Below, one piece after another: positions 44,222-53,793 of a DNA stretch of 64,000 nucleotides. Both the position numbers and the translations under genes were made by a program. The stretch's first letter is position 1. Each line of letters begins with the position of its first letter. The stretch is from an uncultured Roseibium sp. (GTDB taxonomy: Bacteria; Pseudomonadota; Alphaproteobacteria; Rhizobiales; Stappiaceae): positions 1,054,001 through 1,118,000 of the forward strand of contig NZ_CANLVF010000001.1 of the NCBI RefSeq assembly GCF_947494555.1. The letters are read 5' to 3'. The notes beneath the pieces were generated by a model that saw only the letters and a list, made by a program, of their open reading frames with translations, had not been told where the DNA came from and did no database searches.

Positions 44222-44692
44222 TCAAGTGTCGTCCTGAAGCGGCAGCGCCGTGCGTTTCACGATCGGGCGAATGGCGAATGACGATTTCATCCGAAGCACT
44301 CCTGGAAGCTGCGACAGGTGATCCCTGTGAATGCGTTCGAAGTCGATCGGATCCGCCGCTGTCAGCCTGAGAATGTAGTCCGCGTCACCGGCCATCAAAA
44401 AACACTCCATGATTTCCTCTGACCGGGAAACGGCGCGTTCAAAGCTTTCAAGCGTTTCCTTAGACTGACCCGTCAGCGAAATCTCGACAAAAACGTCCAT
44501 GCGGCGTCCGAGTTTGCGCTGGTCAAGCAGGGCGACATAATTCTCTATCACGCCAGCCTCTTCGAGGGCGCGAACCCTGCGCAGGCAGGCGGAGGCGGAC
44601 AGTCCGACGACATCTGCGAGATCCGCGTTTGCAATGCGGCCATCCTTTTGCAGAACGTCGAGTATCTTGCGGTCTAGTCGATCGAGTTTCAT
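44222..44692 (-). CDS. Lrp/AsnC family transcriptional regulator
   Basis: Residues 1-60 form the Lrp helix-turn-helix (DRKILDVLQKDGRIANADLA then VGLSASACLRRVRALEE), and about 65-150 form the RAM/AsnC ligand domain (CFLMAGDADYILRLTAAD). Length is 156 residues from ATG 44692; GTG at 44707 is an alternative. It is divergent from alanine dehydrogenase, the common arrangement for an Lrp-type activator of ald that responds to alanine or other amino acids. Confidence 0.9.
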   Translation of the reverse strand: MKLDRLDRKILDVLQKDGRIANADLADVVGLSASACLRRVRALEEAGVIENYVALLDQRKLGRRMDVFVEISLTGQSKETLESFERAVSRSEEIMECFLMAGDADYILRLTAADPIDFERIHRDHLSQLPGVLRMKSSFAIRPIVKRTALPLQDDT

Positions 44693-44733
44693 AATTTTGC
44701 ACCGCACATATTGCAGCTAATTCTAACGTAGGC

Positions 44734-44756
44734 GGCATAATATTCGAAGAAATGCC
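44734..44756. promoter_or_regulatory. Inverted repeat in Lrp/ald divergent region
   Basis: GGCAT (44734-44738) and ATGCC (44752-44756) flank an AT-rich 13-bp core in the 183-bp divergent region. The layout resembles Lrp-type boxes; binding is inferred. Confidence 0.4.
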
Positions 44757-44875
44757 AGATCATTGCAATAAAATTGTTTCAATCTGCCGTTCTCTCATAT
44801 GGAACGCAAGCACATTCGAGGCGATCAGGCGTACACTAATTTCCAATCGATAACACGCCCAGAGGAGTAGCTGTT

Positions 44876-46015
44876 ATGCGCATTGGTGTGCCCAAGGAAA
44901 TCAAGAACCACGAGTACCGGGTTGGTTTGACGCCCGACAGCGTCTACGAGATGATCGCGCACGGTCACGACGTGGTGGTCGAAACGAATGCCGGCATTGG
45001 CATTGGCGCAAGCGACGCCGACTACGAGGCCGCCGGTGCGAAGATCCTCTCGACGGCGAAAGAAGTTTTCGACGCAGCCCAGATGATCGTCAAGGTGAAG
45101 GAACCGCAGGCCGTTGAGCGCGCGATGCTGCGCCCGGACCACATCCTCTTCACGTATCTGCACCTTGCGCCGGACGCGGACCAGACCGCTGATCTCGTCA
45201 AATCGGGTGCGACCTGCATCGCTTATGAAACTGTGGTCGATGCCAGAGGCGGCTTGCCGCTGCTCGTGCCCATGTCCCAGGTGGCCGGGCGTCTTTCGGT
45301 CATCGCAGGAGCCAAGGCCCTGGAAAAGGCTCATGGCGGCTCCGGTACTTTGGTTGGCGGCGTCCCGGGTGTTGAACCGGCTAAAGTCGTCGTGATCGGT
45401 GGGGGGGTCGTTGGCTCCCATGCCATCACCATGGCCATCGGACTTGGTGCCGACGTCACGGTGCTGGACCGCAACACTACGGTTCTCGGCCAGCTTTCGC
45501 AGACTTTCGGACCTGCTCTCAAAACGGTCTATTCAACCAAATCGGCGCTTGAGAAGCATGTTCTCGAAGCGGATATGGTTGTTGGCGCAGTTCTTGTCGC
45601 CGGTGCTGCAGCGCCCAAGCTGGTCACGAAGGATCTTGTCTCCCGCATGAAGCCGGGATCGGTTCTTGTCGATGTCGCCATCGATCAGGGCGGCTGTTTC
45701 GAAACATCGAAAGCAACCACACATTCCGACCCGACCTATATCGTTGACGAAGTGGTTCACTATTGCGTTGCCAACATGCCGGGCGCGGTGCCGAAAACCT
45801 CGACCTACGCGCTCAACAACGCCACGCTTCCGTTTGCCTTGGCTCTCGCCGACAAAGGCGCGAAGCAGGCGCTGCTCAACGATCCGAACTTCCTGCCGGG
45901 CCTGAACGTCATTGGCGGACAGGTAACCTGCGAAGCGGTCGCTGAGGCCCTTGGCTATGACTATGTCGATCCGGCAACCGCTCTGGAGCGGAGCGACGCC
46001 AGCCAGGCTGCCTGA
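44876..46015 (+). CDS. ald: Alanine dehydrogenase
   Basis: The enzyme interconverts L-alanine and pyruvate plus ammonia with NAD. The N-terminus [20 protein letters not shown], the catalytic-region histidine in TYLHLAPD and the NAD-binding [17 protein letters not shown] are typical, as is [18 protein letters not shown] in the C-terminal part. Length (379 residues) is normal. A promoter region with a probable Lrp site lies upstream and a strong terminator lies 31 bp downstream, so the gene is monocistronic. Confidence 0.96.
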   Translation: MRIGVPKEIKNHEYRVGLTPDSVYEMIAHGHDVVVETNAGIGIGASDADYEAAGAKILSTAKEVFDAAQMIVKVKEPQAVERAMLRPDHILFTYLHLAPDADQTADLVKSGATCIAYETVVDARGGLPLLVPMSQVAGRLSVIAGAKALEKAHGGSGTLVGGVPGVEPAKVVVIGGGVVGSHAITMAIGLGADVTVLDRNTTVLGQLSQTFGPALKTVYSTKSALEKHVLEADMVVGAVLVAGAAAPKLVTKDLVSRMKPGSVLVDVAIDQGGCFETSKATTHSDPTYIVDEVVHYCVANMPGAVPKTSTYALNNATLPFALALADKGAKQALLNDPNFLPGLNVIGGQVTCEAVAEALGYDYVDPATALERSDASQAA

Positions 46016-46046
46016 TTACGGCACATTTGAATTTCTGTGATCAAGG

Positions 46047-46071
46047 GGCCGGTCGTTTCGACCGGCCTTTT
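46047..46071 (+). terminator. Rho-independent terminator of ald
   Basis: GGCCGGTCG-TTT-CGACCGGCC, a perfect 9-bp stem with a three-base loop, is followed by TTTTCTGTTTT 31 bp after the ald stop. Confidence 0.88.
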
Positions 46072-46268
46072 CTGTTTTCGGGCCTGCAGCAGTCAGGTGG
46101 TCGCAACAGGCCAGCCTAAGCAGTCTTCAGGCTCGGCTGGCAGATTGCAGAAACAGACTGTTCGCTTGCTGCTACGGACTGGACATGATTAATGTCTGTT
46201 GCCCGTAAAGAGCGCAGGCCAAGGCAACTGTTCCCGGCCGAAAGCTCGATTTTTCAAAGACATAAACC

Positions 46269-46736
46269 ATGTGCTTCAATTTTCGGATCGGCGACCCAAC
46301 AGACGCATTTGCTTGCGCGGTAATCATTCATGCATGGGGTGCGGAAACACCTTGGATGACAAAGCTCGATGATATTGAGCCAATGGCGGATTACTGGCAG
46401 ACGCGCTTCAGGACAGACCTGGTCTGGGTCGCGGAAAAACAGGAACAGATACTGGGTTTCTGCGTACGCAAAGAAGACAATATCGGTGCGCTTTATGTCG
46501 CCGGACCGGCGCGAAATTGCGGAGTAGGAAAGCGGCTCTTGGATCTCGCAAAGGAAAATCGTGACTGGATAACCGTCTGGGCATTTGAGTTGAACACGCA
46601 AGCACGGAAGTTCTATCGCCGCGAGGGCTTGGTGGAAATTTCCAGAGAAACAGAGCACTTCGATGACGGTGTCAGCCTGGTTGATGTTGAACACCGGTGG
46701 ACAAGACTGGCGAAAAAGTCGCCTGATACTTTCTAA
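46269..46736 (+). CDS. GNAT family N-acetyltransferase
   Basis: A 155-residue GNAT protein. The acetyl-CoA-binding motif A is seen as LYVAGPARNCGVGKRLLDLA (a variant of the R/Q-x-x-G-x-G/A pattern), followed by motif B residues ELNTQARKFYRREGLVEI. No partner gene is evident. The substrate is unknown. The ribosome-binding site is weak and the 250 bp upstream hold only the ald terminator. Confidence 0.82.
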   Translation: MCFNFRIGDPTDAFACAVIIHAWGAETPWMTKLDDIEPMADYWQTRFRTDLVWVAEKQEQILGFCVRKEDNIGALYVAGPARNCGVGKRLLDLAKENRDWITVWAFELNTQARKFYRREGLVEISRETEHFDDGVSLVDVEHRWTRLAKKSPDTF

Positions 46737-46882
46737 GCAGGCGCTGCGATAGGAGATCCATGAATGGGTGTCACCTTTGAGCGTCTCTGGCTTGAAGCTG
46801 CAGCCGCAAGATATCTTTCAAGCGAAGCCGGGGGAGGGCAGGTGGAGGTTTGTCAGCACGCCCTGACGCTTGACAACTGGAG

Positions 46883-47155
46883 CTATGGACACCTGACCTT
46901 GTAAGGTGTGCCGTTCTGGTCCTGGGCAATGCAGTTGCGCGGGGTTGTCACAACGCCGACGAGGCCGCCGCCGATGGCTCCAAGCGCAGCGCCGGCGATC
47001 GTCGCGTTCACAGTTGAGCCCGCGACAGCTCCGATTGTTGCGCCTGTAGCTGCACCGAGTCCTGCACCGATCAGCATCCTGTCACGCTGGCTCTCGGTAT
47101 TGACACAGCCTGCCAGTAGGACGGAGACGGCTGCAACGGCAAGTAACGGTTTCAT
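46883..47155 (-). CDS. Glycine-zipper lipoprotein, paralogue 1
   Basis: The 90-residue product has a lipoprotein signal with lipobox LLAGC (Cys17), followed by glycine-zipper motifs (GAGLGAATGATIGAVAG and GAALGAIGGGLVGVV) that pack as membrane-spanning helices, and a short C-terminal tail TTPRNCIAQDQNGTPYKVRCP with two cysteines. It is the most divergent of four similar genes on the same strand between 46883 and 48387. Related glycine-zipper lipoproteins act in envelope integrity; the exact role is unknown. Confidence 0.83.
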   Translation of the reverse strand: MKPLLAVAAVSVLLAGCVNTESQRDRMLIGAGLGAATGATIGAVAGSTVNATIAGAALGAIGGGLVGVVTTPRNCIAQDQNGTPYKVRCP

Positions 47156-47268
47156 CCACGCTCCCCAGCGAAGGAAATAGCCTTCTTAGCGTGGAGATGT
47201 ATGGTTAACAGAACCTTACCGGAAAGAGTTATCCAAGACTGATACCGAGCCTGTCGCTCCGGTACCGG

Positions 47269-47487
47269 CTAGTTCGGCGTCGTGGCAGCGCCGATTGCTG
47301 CTCCGCCGGCTGCTCCGAGGGCGGCACCTGCAATCACCGGCGCCGCACCAGCGCCGACGGCAGCTCCAACAATAACACCTGTTGCGGCGCCGAGGCCGCC
47401 GCCGATGATAGCCCTGTCCGTCTGTCTGCTCGATGTGCAGCCGGCAAGTAAAGTGGCCACCGCGGCCACAACCAGAATTTTTTTCAT
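47269..47487 (-). CDS. Glycine-zipper lipoprotein, paralogue 2 (short form)
   Basis: The 72-residue product has the same plan as its neighbours: signal with lipobox LLAGC, then RQTDRAIIGGGLGAATGVIV and GAALGAAGGAAIGAATTPN. It stops where the others continue with the NC...C tail, so it lacks both C-terminal cysteines. I chose ATG at 47487, which gives the MKK start shared with paralogues 3 and 4; the frame is open further upstream. Confidence 0.78.
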   Translation of the reverse strand: MKKILVVAAVATLLAGCTSSRQTDRAIIGGGLGAATGVIVGAAVGAGAAPVIAGAALGAAGGAAIGAATTPN

Positions 47488-47787
47488 TTCGGATACGACC
47501 TCAAATGAGCTTGCATAGGCGTCGGCATCAGCAGCATGCGTTGGAAAGCGCAATGTCGGAGAAACGTGTCCTCCGGTGTGTCAATCCAGCGGCATGCCGC
47601 CTCTGCGGCGCTCATCGGACTGTCCGGTTCCAGTTGCGTGCATCTGATCGAAGGCATTGAAATCAATCAACAGTTCCAAGCCTTCGCTTTCGCACACGGC
47701 CAAAACGTTCAAATCCAATTCAAGTCATTATTGAATCCGTAACCTAAACGGCCCGTTAAGATCCGGCGCCGCCAGGTCTTATTTTGA
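47488..47787. other. Gap within lipoprotein array
   Basis: These 300 bp between lipoprotein paralogues 2 and 3 hold no reading frame with coding character. I noticed no strong hairpin; it presumably holds the promoter for paralogue 2. Confidence 0.4.
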
Positions 47788-48057
47788 TCAGCGGCAAGCG
47801 ACCCGGTAGGGATTGCCGTAGCGATCATAGGCGACGCAGTTTCTCGGCGTTGTCGCCGCTCCGACGATTGCACCGCCGGCTGCACCGATAGCAGCACCGG
47901 CAAGCGCGGGGCCCGCGCCGTTTCCGGCTGCGGCGCCGATGATCGCGCCTGTTGCTGCACCAAGGCCGCCGCCGACAAGCGCACGATCCGTCTGGCTGTC
48001 TGACTGACAACCGGCCAGAAGGGCCGCGGTTGCGGCGACAAGCAGTATTTTCTTCAT
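47788..48057 (-). CDS. Glycine-zipper lipoprotein, paralogue 3
   Basis: The 89-residue product begins MKKILLVAATAALLAGCQSD, a lipoprotein signal with Cys17, followed by TDRALVGGGLGAATGAIIG and GAAIGAAGGAIVGAATTP zipper helices and the tail RNCVAYDRYGNPYRVACR. It is nearly identical in plan and in many stretches to paralogue 4 immediately upstream, indicating recent tandem duplication. No Asp at position +2 after the lipidated Cys (it is Gln), so outer-membrane sorting is expected. Confidence 0.85.
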   Translation of the reverse strand: MKKILLVAATAALLAGCQSDSQTDRALVGGGLGAATGAIIGAAAGNGAGPALAGAAIGAAGGAIVGAATTPRNCVAYDRYGNPYRVACR

Positions 48058-48117
48058 CGTTTTCTTCCTGTGGGTCAGGCGAAAACCCGCGCGATCCTCA
48101 AAGGACCACGGCGTGCC

Positions 48118-48387
48118 TTACGGGCAAGCCACGCGATACGGGTTGCCGTAACGGTCATAAGCGACACAGTTTTTCGGCGTCGTTGCCGCACCGACGATAG
48201 CACCGCCCGCAGCACCGATTGCGCCACCGACAAGTGCGCCACCGACGTCGCCCGTTGCTGCAGCACCGATGGCCGCACCGGTTGCGGCACCAAGGCCACC
48301 GCCGACCAGGGCACGGTCGGTCTGACTGTCAGACTGGCAACCTGCCAACGCAACACCAATTGCAGCGAGCAAAACAAACTTCTTCAT
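48118..48387 (-). CDS. Glycine-zipper lipoprotein, paralogue 4
   Basis: The 89-residue product has lipobox ALAGC, a QSDSQTDRALVGGGLGAATG start shared with paralogue 3, a slightly different middle (TGDVGGALVGGA) and the tail KNCVAYDRYGNPYRVACP. It lies 60 bp before paralogue 3 on the same strand. The 239 bp between it and pgi hold no gene that I can support. Confidence 0.85.
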   Translation of the reverse strand: MKKFVLLAAIGVALAGCQSDSQTDRALVGGGLGAATGAAIGAAATGDVGGALVGGAIGAAGGAIVGAATTPKNCVAYDRYGNPYRVACP

Positions 48388-48626
48388 TAACGGTAACTCC
48401 CTTCAGGGCCGCCGGCGCGGCGCATTCAATAGTTTAAAGTCTTGGCAAGGTTAAGCTGCTTTGCACGGCGGGGCAATCTATCAATTCCCACAGCGCACAA
48501 AAGGCAACCGCCTTTCTGGCCAGAGTCTTTCAGTGATGTGGAACAGATAGCGCACGTAGGGCGAAAGTATGGCGGCGGCGAATGCATGTCGCGGCTTCCG
48601 ATAAATTTTTGTTCACCTTATGTAAC

Positions 48627-50249
48627 TCAGTTTTTCAGCGCCGTAAGCAACCCTTTTGTCGACGCATCCTTCTGGTCGGCGGCAACCTCGCCCTTGATCA
48701 TGGGCAGGAGTGCGGTGGCCAGTTCCTTGCCAAGCTCAACGCCCCACTGATCAAACGAGTTGATCCCCCAGATGACACCTTCGACAAAGACACGGTGCTC
48801 ATAAAGAGCAATCAGCCGGCCCAGTGAAAAAGGTGTCAGCTTGTCGTGAACGAGCGTCAGGGAAGGGCGGTCGCCAGGAAATACCTTGTGCGGCGCGAGC
48901 TTTTCCACCGCTTCCTTGGGCAAACCTGATTTGGTGAGGATGGCAGTTGCCTCCTCAAGCGTGCGGCCGAGCATCAAGGCTTCGGATTGAGCAAGGCAGT
49001 TTGCCATCAGCAGGTCGTGATGCTGCTGAAGATCCTCTTCGTGTCCGTTCTTGGCAATCAAGAATTCGCATGGGATGACCGTCGTGCCCTGATGCAGGAG
49101 CTGGTAGAAAGCATGCTGGCCGTTGGTGCCGGGCTCTCCCCATACGAGCGGCCCTGTGGCCTGGCTGACCGGGCTGCCGTCCAGTCTGACACCCTTGCCG
49201 TTCGATTCCATGTCGAGCTGTTGCAGGTAAGCCGGGAGCCGGGCAAGGCGCTGATCGTATGGAAGCACTGCGCGGGCAGAGTGTCCCAGCACATCCCGGT
49301 TCCAAACGCCCACGAGCGCCATCAGAACCGGCAGGTTCTGATCCAGGGGCGCTTCTTTGAAGTGGACATCGAGCGCGTGTGCGCCTTCCAGAAAGTCACT
49401 GAAAGCGTCCGGCCCGATTGCAATCATCAAAGGCAGGCCAATGGCCGACCAGATGGAGTAGCGGCCACCGACCCAGTCCCAGAACCCGAACACACGGCTT
49501 TCGTCGATCCCGAACGCTGAAACCTTTTCGAGTGCGGTTGAAACGGCGGCAAAGTGCTGTCCGACGGCCTCTTCACCGAGGGCCCCTGCAATCCATTTGC
49601 GTGCCGTCGCGGCGTTCGTCATCGTCTCGATGGTCGTGAAGGTCTTCGATGCGACGATGACCAGGGTCGTCGCGGGGTCGAGAGTTGCCAGGGTGTCGGC
49701 AACGTGAGCGCCGTCAACATTGGACACGTAATGCAGCTCGGGGCCGTCGTGATAGGGCGACAGCGCCAGGGTCGCCATTACCGGGCCAAGGTCAGAGCCT
49801 CCAATGCCGATATTCACCACGTCGGTGAACGGTGCACCGGTTGACGATGTCAGTTCGCCCGAGCGGACCGCTTCGGAAAAATCAGCCATGGCGTCAAGCA
49901 CGTCTCGAACATCCGGCATGACATCCTGGCCATCGACAAAAACCGGCTTGTCCGAGCGGTTTCTGAGGGCCGTGTGGAGCACTGCGCGGTTTTCGGTCGT
50001 ATTGATCTTTTCGCCGGAGAACATTGCGTCCCTCCGGCCGGCGACGTCGGCAGCCTCGGCCAGCTCGACAAGGAGCTTCAAGGTGTCGGTGTCGAGTTTC
50101 GTCTTTGAAAAATCCAGAAGCAGGTCATCGGTACGCGCTGAGAGATTTTCGAACCGCTGAGGATCACTTGAGAACAGGTCCCGGAGCGTGGTCTTGTTCA
50201 GCCTTTCAGCCTGCCGGCCGAGTGCAACAAACGCGTCTTCGAGAGCCAT
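48627..50249 (-). CDS. pgi: Glucose-6-phosphate isomerase
   Basis: The enzyme interconverts fructose 6-phosphate and glucose 6-phosphate; here it would feed fructose carbon from the Frc system into zwf. Family marks are [26 protein letters not shown], the PGI signature [38 protein letters not shown] with the catalytic histidine region and the C-terminal GVELGKELA. Length (540 residues) is normal. The TTAAATCGATTTAA element lies only 12 bp upstream of the ATG, where a bound protein would block transcription. Confidence 0.97.
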   Translation of the reverse strand: MALEDAFVALGRQAERLNKTTLRDLFSSDPQRFENLSARTDDLLLDFSKTKLDTDTLKLLVELAEAADVAGRRDAMFSGEKINTTENRAVLHTALRNRSDKPVFVDGQDVMPDVRDVLDAMADFSEAVRSGELTSSTGAPFTDVVNIGIGGSDLGPVMATLALSPYHDGPELHYVSNVDGAHVADTLATLDPATTLVIVASKTFTTIETMTNAATARKWIAGALGEEAVGQHFAAVSTALEKVSAFGIDESRVFGFWDWVGGRYSIWSAIGLPLMIAIGPDAFSDFLEGAHALDVHFKEAPLDQNLPVLMALVGVWNRDVLGHSARAVLPYDQRLARLPAYLQQLDMESNGKGVRLDGSPVSQATGPLVWGEPGTNGQHAFYQLLHQGTTVIPCEFLIAKNGHEEDLQQHHDLLMANCLAQSEALMLGRTLEEATAILTKSGLPKEAVEKLAPHKVFPGDRPSLTLVHDKLTPFSLGRLIALYEHRVFVEGVIWGINSFDQWGVELGKELATALLPMIKGEVAADQKDASTKGLLTALKN

Positions 50250-50260
50250 GAGACATCCCC

Positions 50261-50274
50261 TTAAATCGATTTAA
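50261..50274. promoter_or_regulatory. TTAAATCGATTTAA palindrome upstream of pgi
   Basis: A perfect 14-bp palindrome with a CG centre, as preferred by LacI-family regulators. It is identical to sites at 4455 and 55338. Confidence 0.72.
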
Positions 50275-50528
50275 ACGGTTGAATTTTCATTGTTCAGCGA
50301 GTGTGCGCATCCCATAGCACAGCAATTTGACAGAGTGGAGATTTTTCTCGGGATCTTTGCGGGATCCATTGGGGCAAAATACCCGTCAATTTCTTAAGTT
50401 CTGACTTGGCTGTCAGCGCAAAAGCAAGTCCAAAATTGACGAGAAATTAGGAGTTTTCGCCTATCTTTCGATCGACGTGTCCCCGTGCCACGGACAAAGC
50501 ATCAGGAACCGGTTCAGACTGAAAACAC

Positions 50529-51134
50529 ATGTGTTCTGCCAAAACTCCGCATGATCTGGCCCACCTTCAGGGAAATCCCGAAGTCCGCGAAAAGGTGCAG
50601 GTCGTCGATTTTGATACGCTCGCAATCATCGACGCCGTTGTGACGAATGTGAACGAGTGGGGTTGTTGCGTTACTTCCGAACATGTCCAGGAACTCTACA
50701 AGAACATCGGAATTCGGCTTTCCGGTTCGCGGAAACTTTCAAAGGCACATGTCACGTCGGTCAAGGGAAACGACGCGGCAGTTGTTTTTTCCAGTAGCGA
50801 GAGTTCCGTCTCCGACAAACGCCGTGAAAAGCGAAACGACGTCAAGATTCCCGTTACGATCGCGGACCTGGAGGGCATTACCGAGATTACCGGTGTTATC
50901 GTCGACGCGGCCAAGAACGGGTGCCGGGTCAAGGCGGAGGGTCTCACCGCGATGCCGGAAGAGGTTCTTCTGACAATGAACAAATTCGACAAACCTGTGG
51001 TCGCGGAGTTTGCCTGGCGCAACGACAGATCCGCCGGTCTCAGGCTCCTATGGAACCGCACGCTTGAAGAAACCGGCAGCTGTGAGAGTGCCGTTGCCAG
51101 CGAAGAACCGTTACCGGAGACGGAAGACGCCTAG
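50529..51134 (+). CDS. PilZ-domain protein
   Basis: The 201-residue protein seems to hold two related beta-barrel modules. The second (about residues 97-180) has the c-di-GMP-binding start DKRREKRNDVKIPV (RxxxR) and ITGVIVDAAKNGCRVKAEG in the place of the D/NxSxxG motif, where Ala replaces Ser. The first (about 20-90, with AVVTNVNEWGCCVTSE) is a degenerate copy. Binding of c-di-GMP is thus possible but uncertain. It stands alone, divergent from pgi and convergent with eda. Confidence 0.78.
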   Translation: MCSAKTPHDLAHLQGNPEVREKVQVVDFDTLAIIDAVVTNVNEWGCCVTSEHVQELYKNIGIRLSGSRKLSKAHVTSVKGNDAAVVFSSSESSVSDKRREKRNDVKIPVTIADLEGITEITGVIVDAAKNGCRVKAEGLTAMPEEVLLTMNKFDKPVVAEFAWRNDRSAGLRLLWNRTLEETGSCESAVASEEPLPETEDA

Positions 51135-51177
51135 GAGTAGGTCGGTCAACGGTCTCCGGCAGTAGCTTTGTCCAGTG

Positions 51178-51816
51178 TTAGTCGTTCAGTCCGGCCGCAG
51201 CGCGCGCACGTTCTTCGATACCTGCCCAGTCTTCCGCTGCAATCGCCTTTGCGTCGGCAATCCAGGACCCGCCGACACACAGAACATTCGGCAAGGCCAG
51301 ATAATCGGGCGCTTTGTCGAGGCTTACGCCGCCAGTTGGACAGAACTTCGCGGCTGCAAGCGGCGAGGAAAGTGACTTGAGGTAGGACGCGCCTCCGGCT
51401 TGTTCCGCCGGGAAGAATTTCAACCGTTCATAGCCGCGTTCCAGTAGATACATGACCTCGGAAGCCGTGGCTGCGCCCGGAAGGAGCGGGACGCTGTGTT
51501 CATCAGCCGCATCCAGCAGGGTTTCCGTTGCGCCGGGGGACACAATGAAACGTGCTCCGGCGGAAACAGCCGCATCATACTGCTCGCCGTTCAAGACCGT
51601 GCCGGCTCCGACCATCGCTCCTTCGACATGCTCGTTAACGGCATCAATGGCTTCCAGCGCGTGTGCGGTCCGAAGGGTGATTTCGATCGCCGGCAATCCG
51701 CCGCGGACAAGCGCTTCGGCCATCGGTACGGCTTTGCGCGGGTCTTCGACGACGAGTACCGGGATCACCGGCGCAGCACACATAACGGCTTCAATCTTCT
51801 TTATATCCTGTGCCAT
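51178..51816 (-). CDS. eda: 2-keto-3-deoxy-6-phosphogluconate aldolase
   Basis: The aldolase splits KDPG into pyruvate and glyceraldehyde 3-phosphate, the last step of the Entner-Doudoroff pathway. Glu45 and Arg49 are in AIEITLR, and the Schiff-base lysine is Lys133 in RLKFFPAEQAGG. CPTGGVSLDKAPDYL binds phosphate. The start at ATG 51816 has GGGAGACC upstream; length 212 residues is normal. It lies 22 bp after the edd stop. It could also cleave 2-keto-3-deoxy products of other sugar-acid routes. Confidence 0.95.
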   Translation of the reverse strand: MAQDIKKIEAVMCAAPVIPVLVVEDPRKAVPMAEALVRGGLPAIEITLRTAHALEAIDAVNEHVEGAMVGAGTVLNGEQYDAAVSAGARFIVSPGATETLLDAADEHSVPLLPGAATASEVMYLLERGYERLKFFPAEQAGGASYLKSLSSPLAAAKFCPTGGVSLDKAPDYLALPNVLCVGGSWIADAKAIAAEDWAGIEERARAAAGLND

Positions 51817-51838
51817 TGAGGTCTCCCGTTTGTCAGTT

Positions 51839-53659
51839 TCAAGCGCTGAACACGTGCGCGCCATCGTCGGCGGCACCGACATTTGCGCGGAAAGCTGCGA
51901 ACAAATCCCTGCCGACGCCAAATTGGTGTTCACTCAGGTCACTGGCCGCCAAGGGGCGTGCATTGAATTCGGCATCATCAACAAGAACCTGCAATTCGCC
52001 GGTTTCTGCATTGATGCGGATCATGTCGCCATCCTGGATCCTGGCAATCGGACCACCGCTTGCCGCTTCGGGCGTGACGTGGATCGCCGCCGGGACCTTG
52101 CCCGACGCGCCAGACATACGGCCATCGGTGATCAGGGCGACCTTGTAGCCCTTGTCCTGCAGGATCCCGAGGCATGGTGTCAGCTTGTGCAGTTCAGGCA
52201 TGCCGATCGCCTTCGGGCCCTGGAAACGAACGACGGCGGCAACGTCGCCTTTCAGCTCTTTGTTGTTGAAGGCGGCCAGAAAGCCGTCCTGGGAATGAAA
52301 GACGCGGGCAGGGGCCTCGATGATGTGGCGGTCCTTTGCAACGGCTGAGACCTTGATCACCGCCTTGCCCATGTTTCCGGTCAGCATTTTCAGGCCGCCT
52401 GTCGGTTGGAAGGCTTTGGCAAGCGGTGCCAGCACCGTCTCATCGCCCGAAACCTGCGGTGCGTCCTGGCGCACCACGTTGCCGTCCTCATCTAGCCCGG
52501 CTTCGACCGTATAGCCCGACAGATCAGTGCCGTAGACGGTTTTCACATCCTGGTGGAGATAGCCATCCGACAGGAGCTCGCGGATCAGGAAAGCAAGACC
52601 GCCGGCTGCCTGGAAGTGGTTCACGTCCGCCTTGCCGTTCGGGTAGACGCGCGCCAACAGCGGCACGACATCGGACAGGTCTGATATGTCGTCCCATGTC
52701 AGCTTGATGCCTGCGGTTGCTGCAATCGCGACCAGATGCATCGTGTGGTTCGTCGATCCACCGGTTGCGTGCAATCCGACGACGCCGTTGACGATGGCTT
52801 TTTCGTCGATGATTTCACCCGCAGGCGTGAACTCGTTTCCGAGTGCTGAAATCGCAAGCGCACGCTTGGTCGCTTCCCTGGTGAGCGCGTCACGGAGCGG
52901 CGTGCCCGGATTGATGAAGGAGGCGCCCGGCATATGAAGCCCCATGATTTCCATCAGCATCTGGTTGGAATTCGCTGTGCCGTAGAACGTGCATGTGCCA
53001 GGAGAGTGATAGGCTTTGGATTCACTTTCCAGGAGGGCGTCTCGCCCGACCTTTCCTTCAGCATAGAGCTGACGCACCTTGGCCTTGTCGTCGTTCGAGA
53101 TGCCGGTCGTCATCGGTCCTGCGGGTATGAAGACTGCGGGCAGGTGACCGAAGGAGAGGGCGGCGATTGCAAGCCCGGGCACGATCTTGTCGCAAATTCC
53201 GAGAAAGACCGCGGCATCGAACATCTGATGGGACAACCCGACTGCTGCAGCCATTGCGATCACGTCCCTGGAAAACAGAGACAGTTCCATGCCGTCCTGG
53301 CCCTGGGTGACACCGTCGCACATGGCCGGCACCCCACCTGCCACCTGAGCAACAGCGCCGACCTCGTGGGCGGCCTCCCGGATAAGGGAAGGGTAGGTCT
53401 CGTAGGGCTGGTGCGCCGACAGCATGTCGTTATAGGACGTGATGATGCCAAGATTTGGGACGACGTCGCCTGAAAGAGCCTGCTTGTCGGAGACCCCGCA
53501 CGCGGCGAAACCGTGCGCCAGGTTGCCACAAGAGAGCCGGGATCTTTGTGGTCCCTTGTCGGCCGCCTGTCCGATCCGGTCCAGATAGATGGACCGGCTG
53601 TCGTGGCTGCGTTTGACAATCCGTTCCGTAACTTCACCAATTCGGTCCTGGAGAGCCAT
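51839..53659 (-). CDS. edd: Phosphogluconate dehydratase
   Basis: The iron-sulfur enzyme dehydrates 6-phosphogluconate to KDPG. IlvD/Edd-family motifs include [38 protein letters not shown] (cluster cysteine), [25 protein letters not shown] and [21 protein letters not shown]. Length (606 residues) is normal for Edd. AGGAAAGGA lies before the ATG. A terminator and a one-mismatch TTAAATCGATTTAA element lie between it and zwf, so edd-eda form their own transcription unit. Confidence 0.97.
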   Translation of the reverse strand: MALQDRIGEVTERIVKRSHDSRSIYLDRIGQAADKGPQRSRLSCGNLAHGFAACGVSDKQALSGDVVPNLGIITSYNDMLSAHQPYETYPSLIREAAHEVGAVAQVAGGVPAMCDGVTQGQDGMELSLFSRDVIAMAAAVGLSHQMFDAAVFLGICDKIVPGLAIAALSFGHLPAVFIPAGPMTTGISNDDKAKVRQLYAEGKVGRDALLESESKAYHSPGTCTFYGTANSNQMLMEIMGLHMPGASFINPGTPLRDALTREATKRALAISALGNEFTPAGEIIDEKAIVNGVVGLHATGGSTNHTMHLVAIAATAGIKLTWDDISDLSDVVPLLARVYPNGKADVNHFQAAGGLAFLIRELLSDGYLHQDVKTVYGTDLSGYTVEAGLDEDGNVVRQDAPQVSGDETVLAPLAKAFQPTGGLKMLTGNMGKAVIKVSAVAKDRHIIEAPARVFHSQDGFLAAFNNKELKGDVAAVVRFQGPKAIGMPELHKLTPCLGILQDKGYKVALITDGRMSGASGKVPAAIHVTPEAASGGPIARIQDGDMIRINAETGELQVLVDDAEFNARPLAASDLSEHQFGVGRDLFAAFRANVGAADDGAHVFSA

Positions 53660-53739
53660 ATTTGAAGTCCTTTCCTCGCCACGTGTGGCTGGGTCATGTT
53701 CATCAGGGCAAATAGGGCGGTTTCGCCGCTTTTGCTCAT

Positions 53740-53753
53740 TTTAATCGATTTAA
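53740..53753. promoter_or_regulatory. TTTAATCGATTTAA element upstream of edd
   Basis: One mismatch to the palindrome found upstream of pgi and zwf; it lies 81 bp before the edd start and 13 bp before the terminator that follows zwf. Confidence 0.65.
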
Positions 53754-53765
53754 ATGTCAAAAGGC

Positions 53766-53784
53766 AGACAGGGGCTGCCCCTGT
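53766..53784 (-). terminator. Terminator downstream of zwf
   Basis: GACAGGGGC and GCCCCTGTC pair perfectly around one base (loop effectively five bases), and on the minus strand the stem is followed by TGCCTTTT. It is nine bases after the zwf stop. Confidence 0.7.
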
Positions 53785-53793
53785 CTTGCCCTG

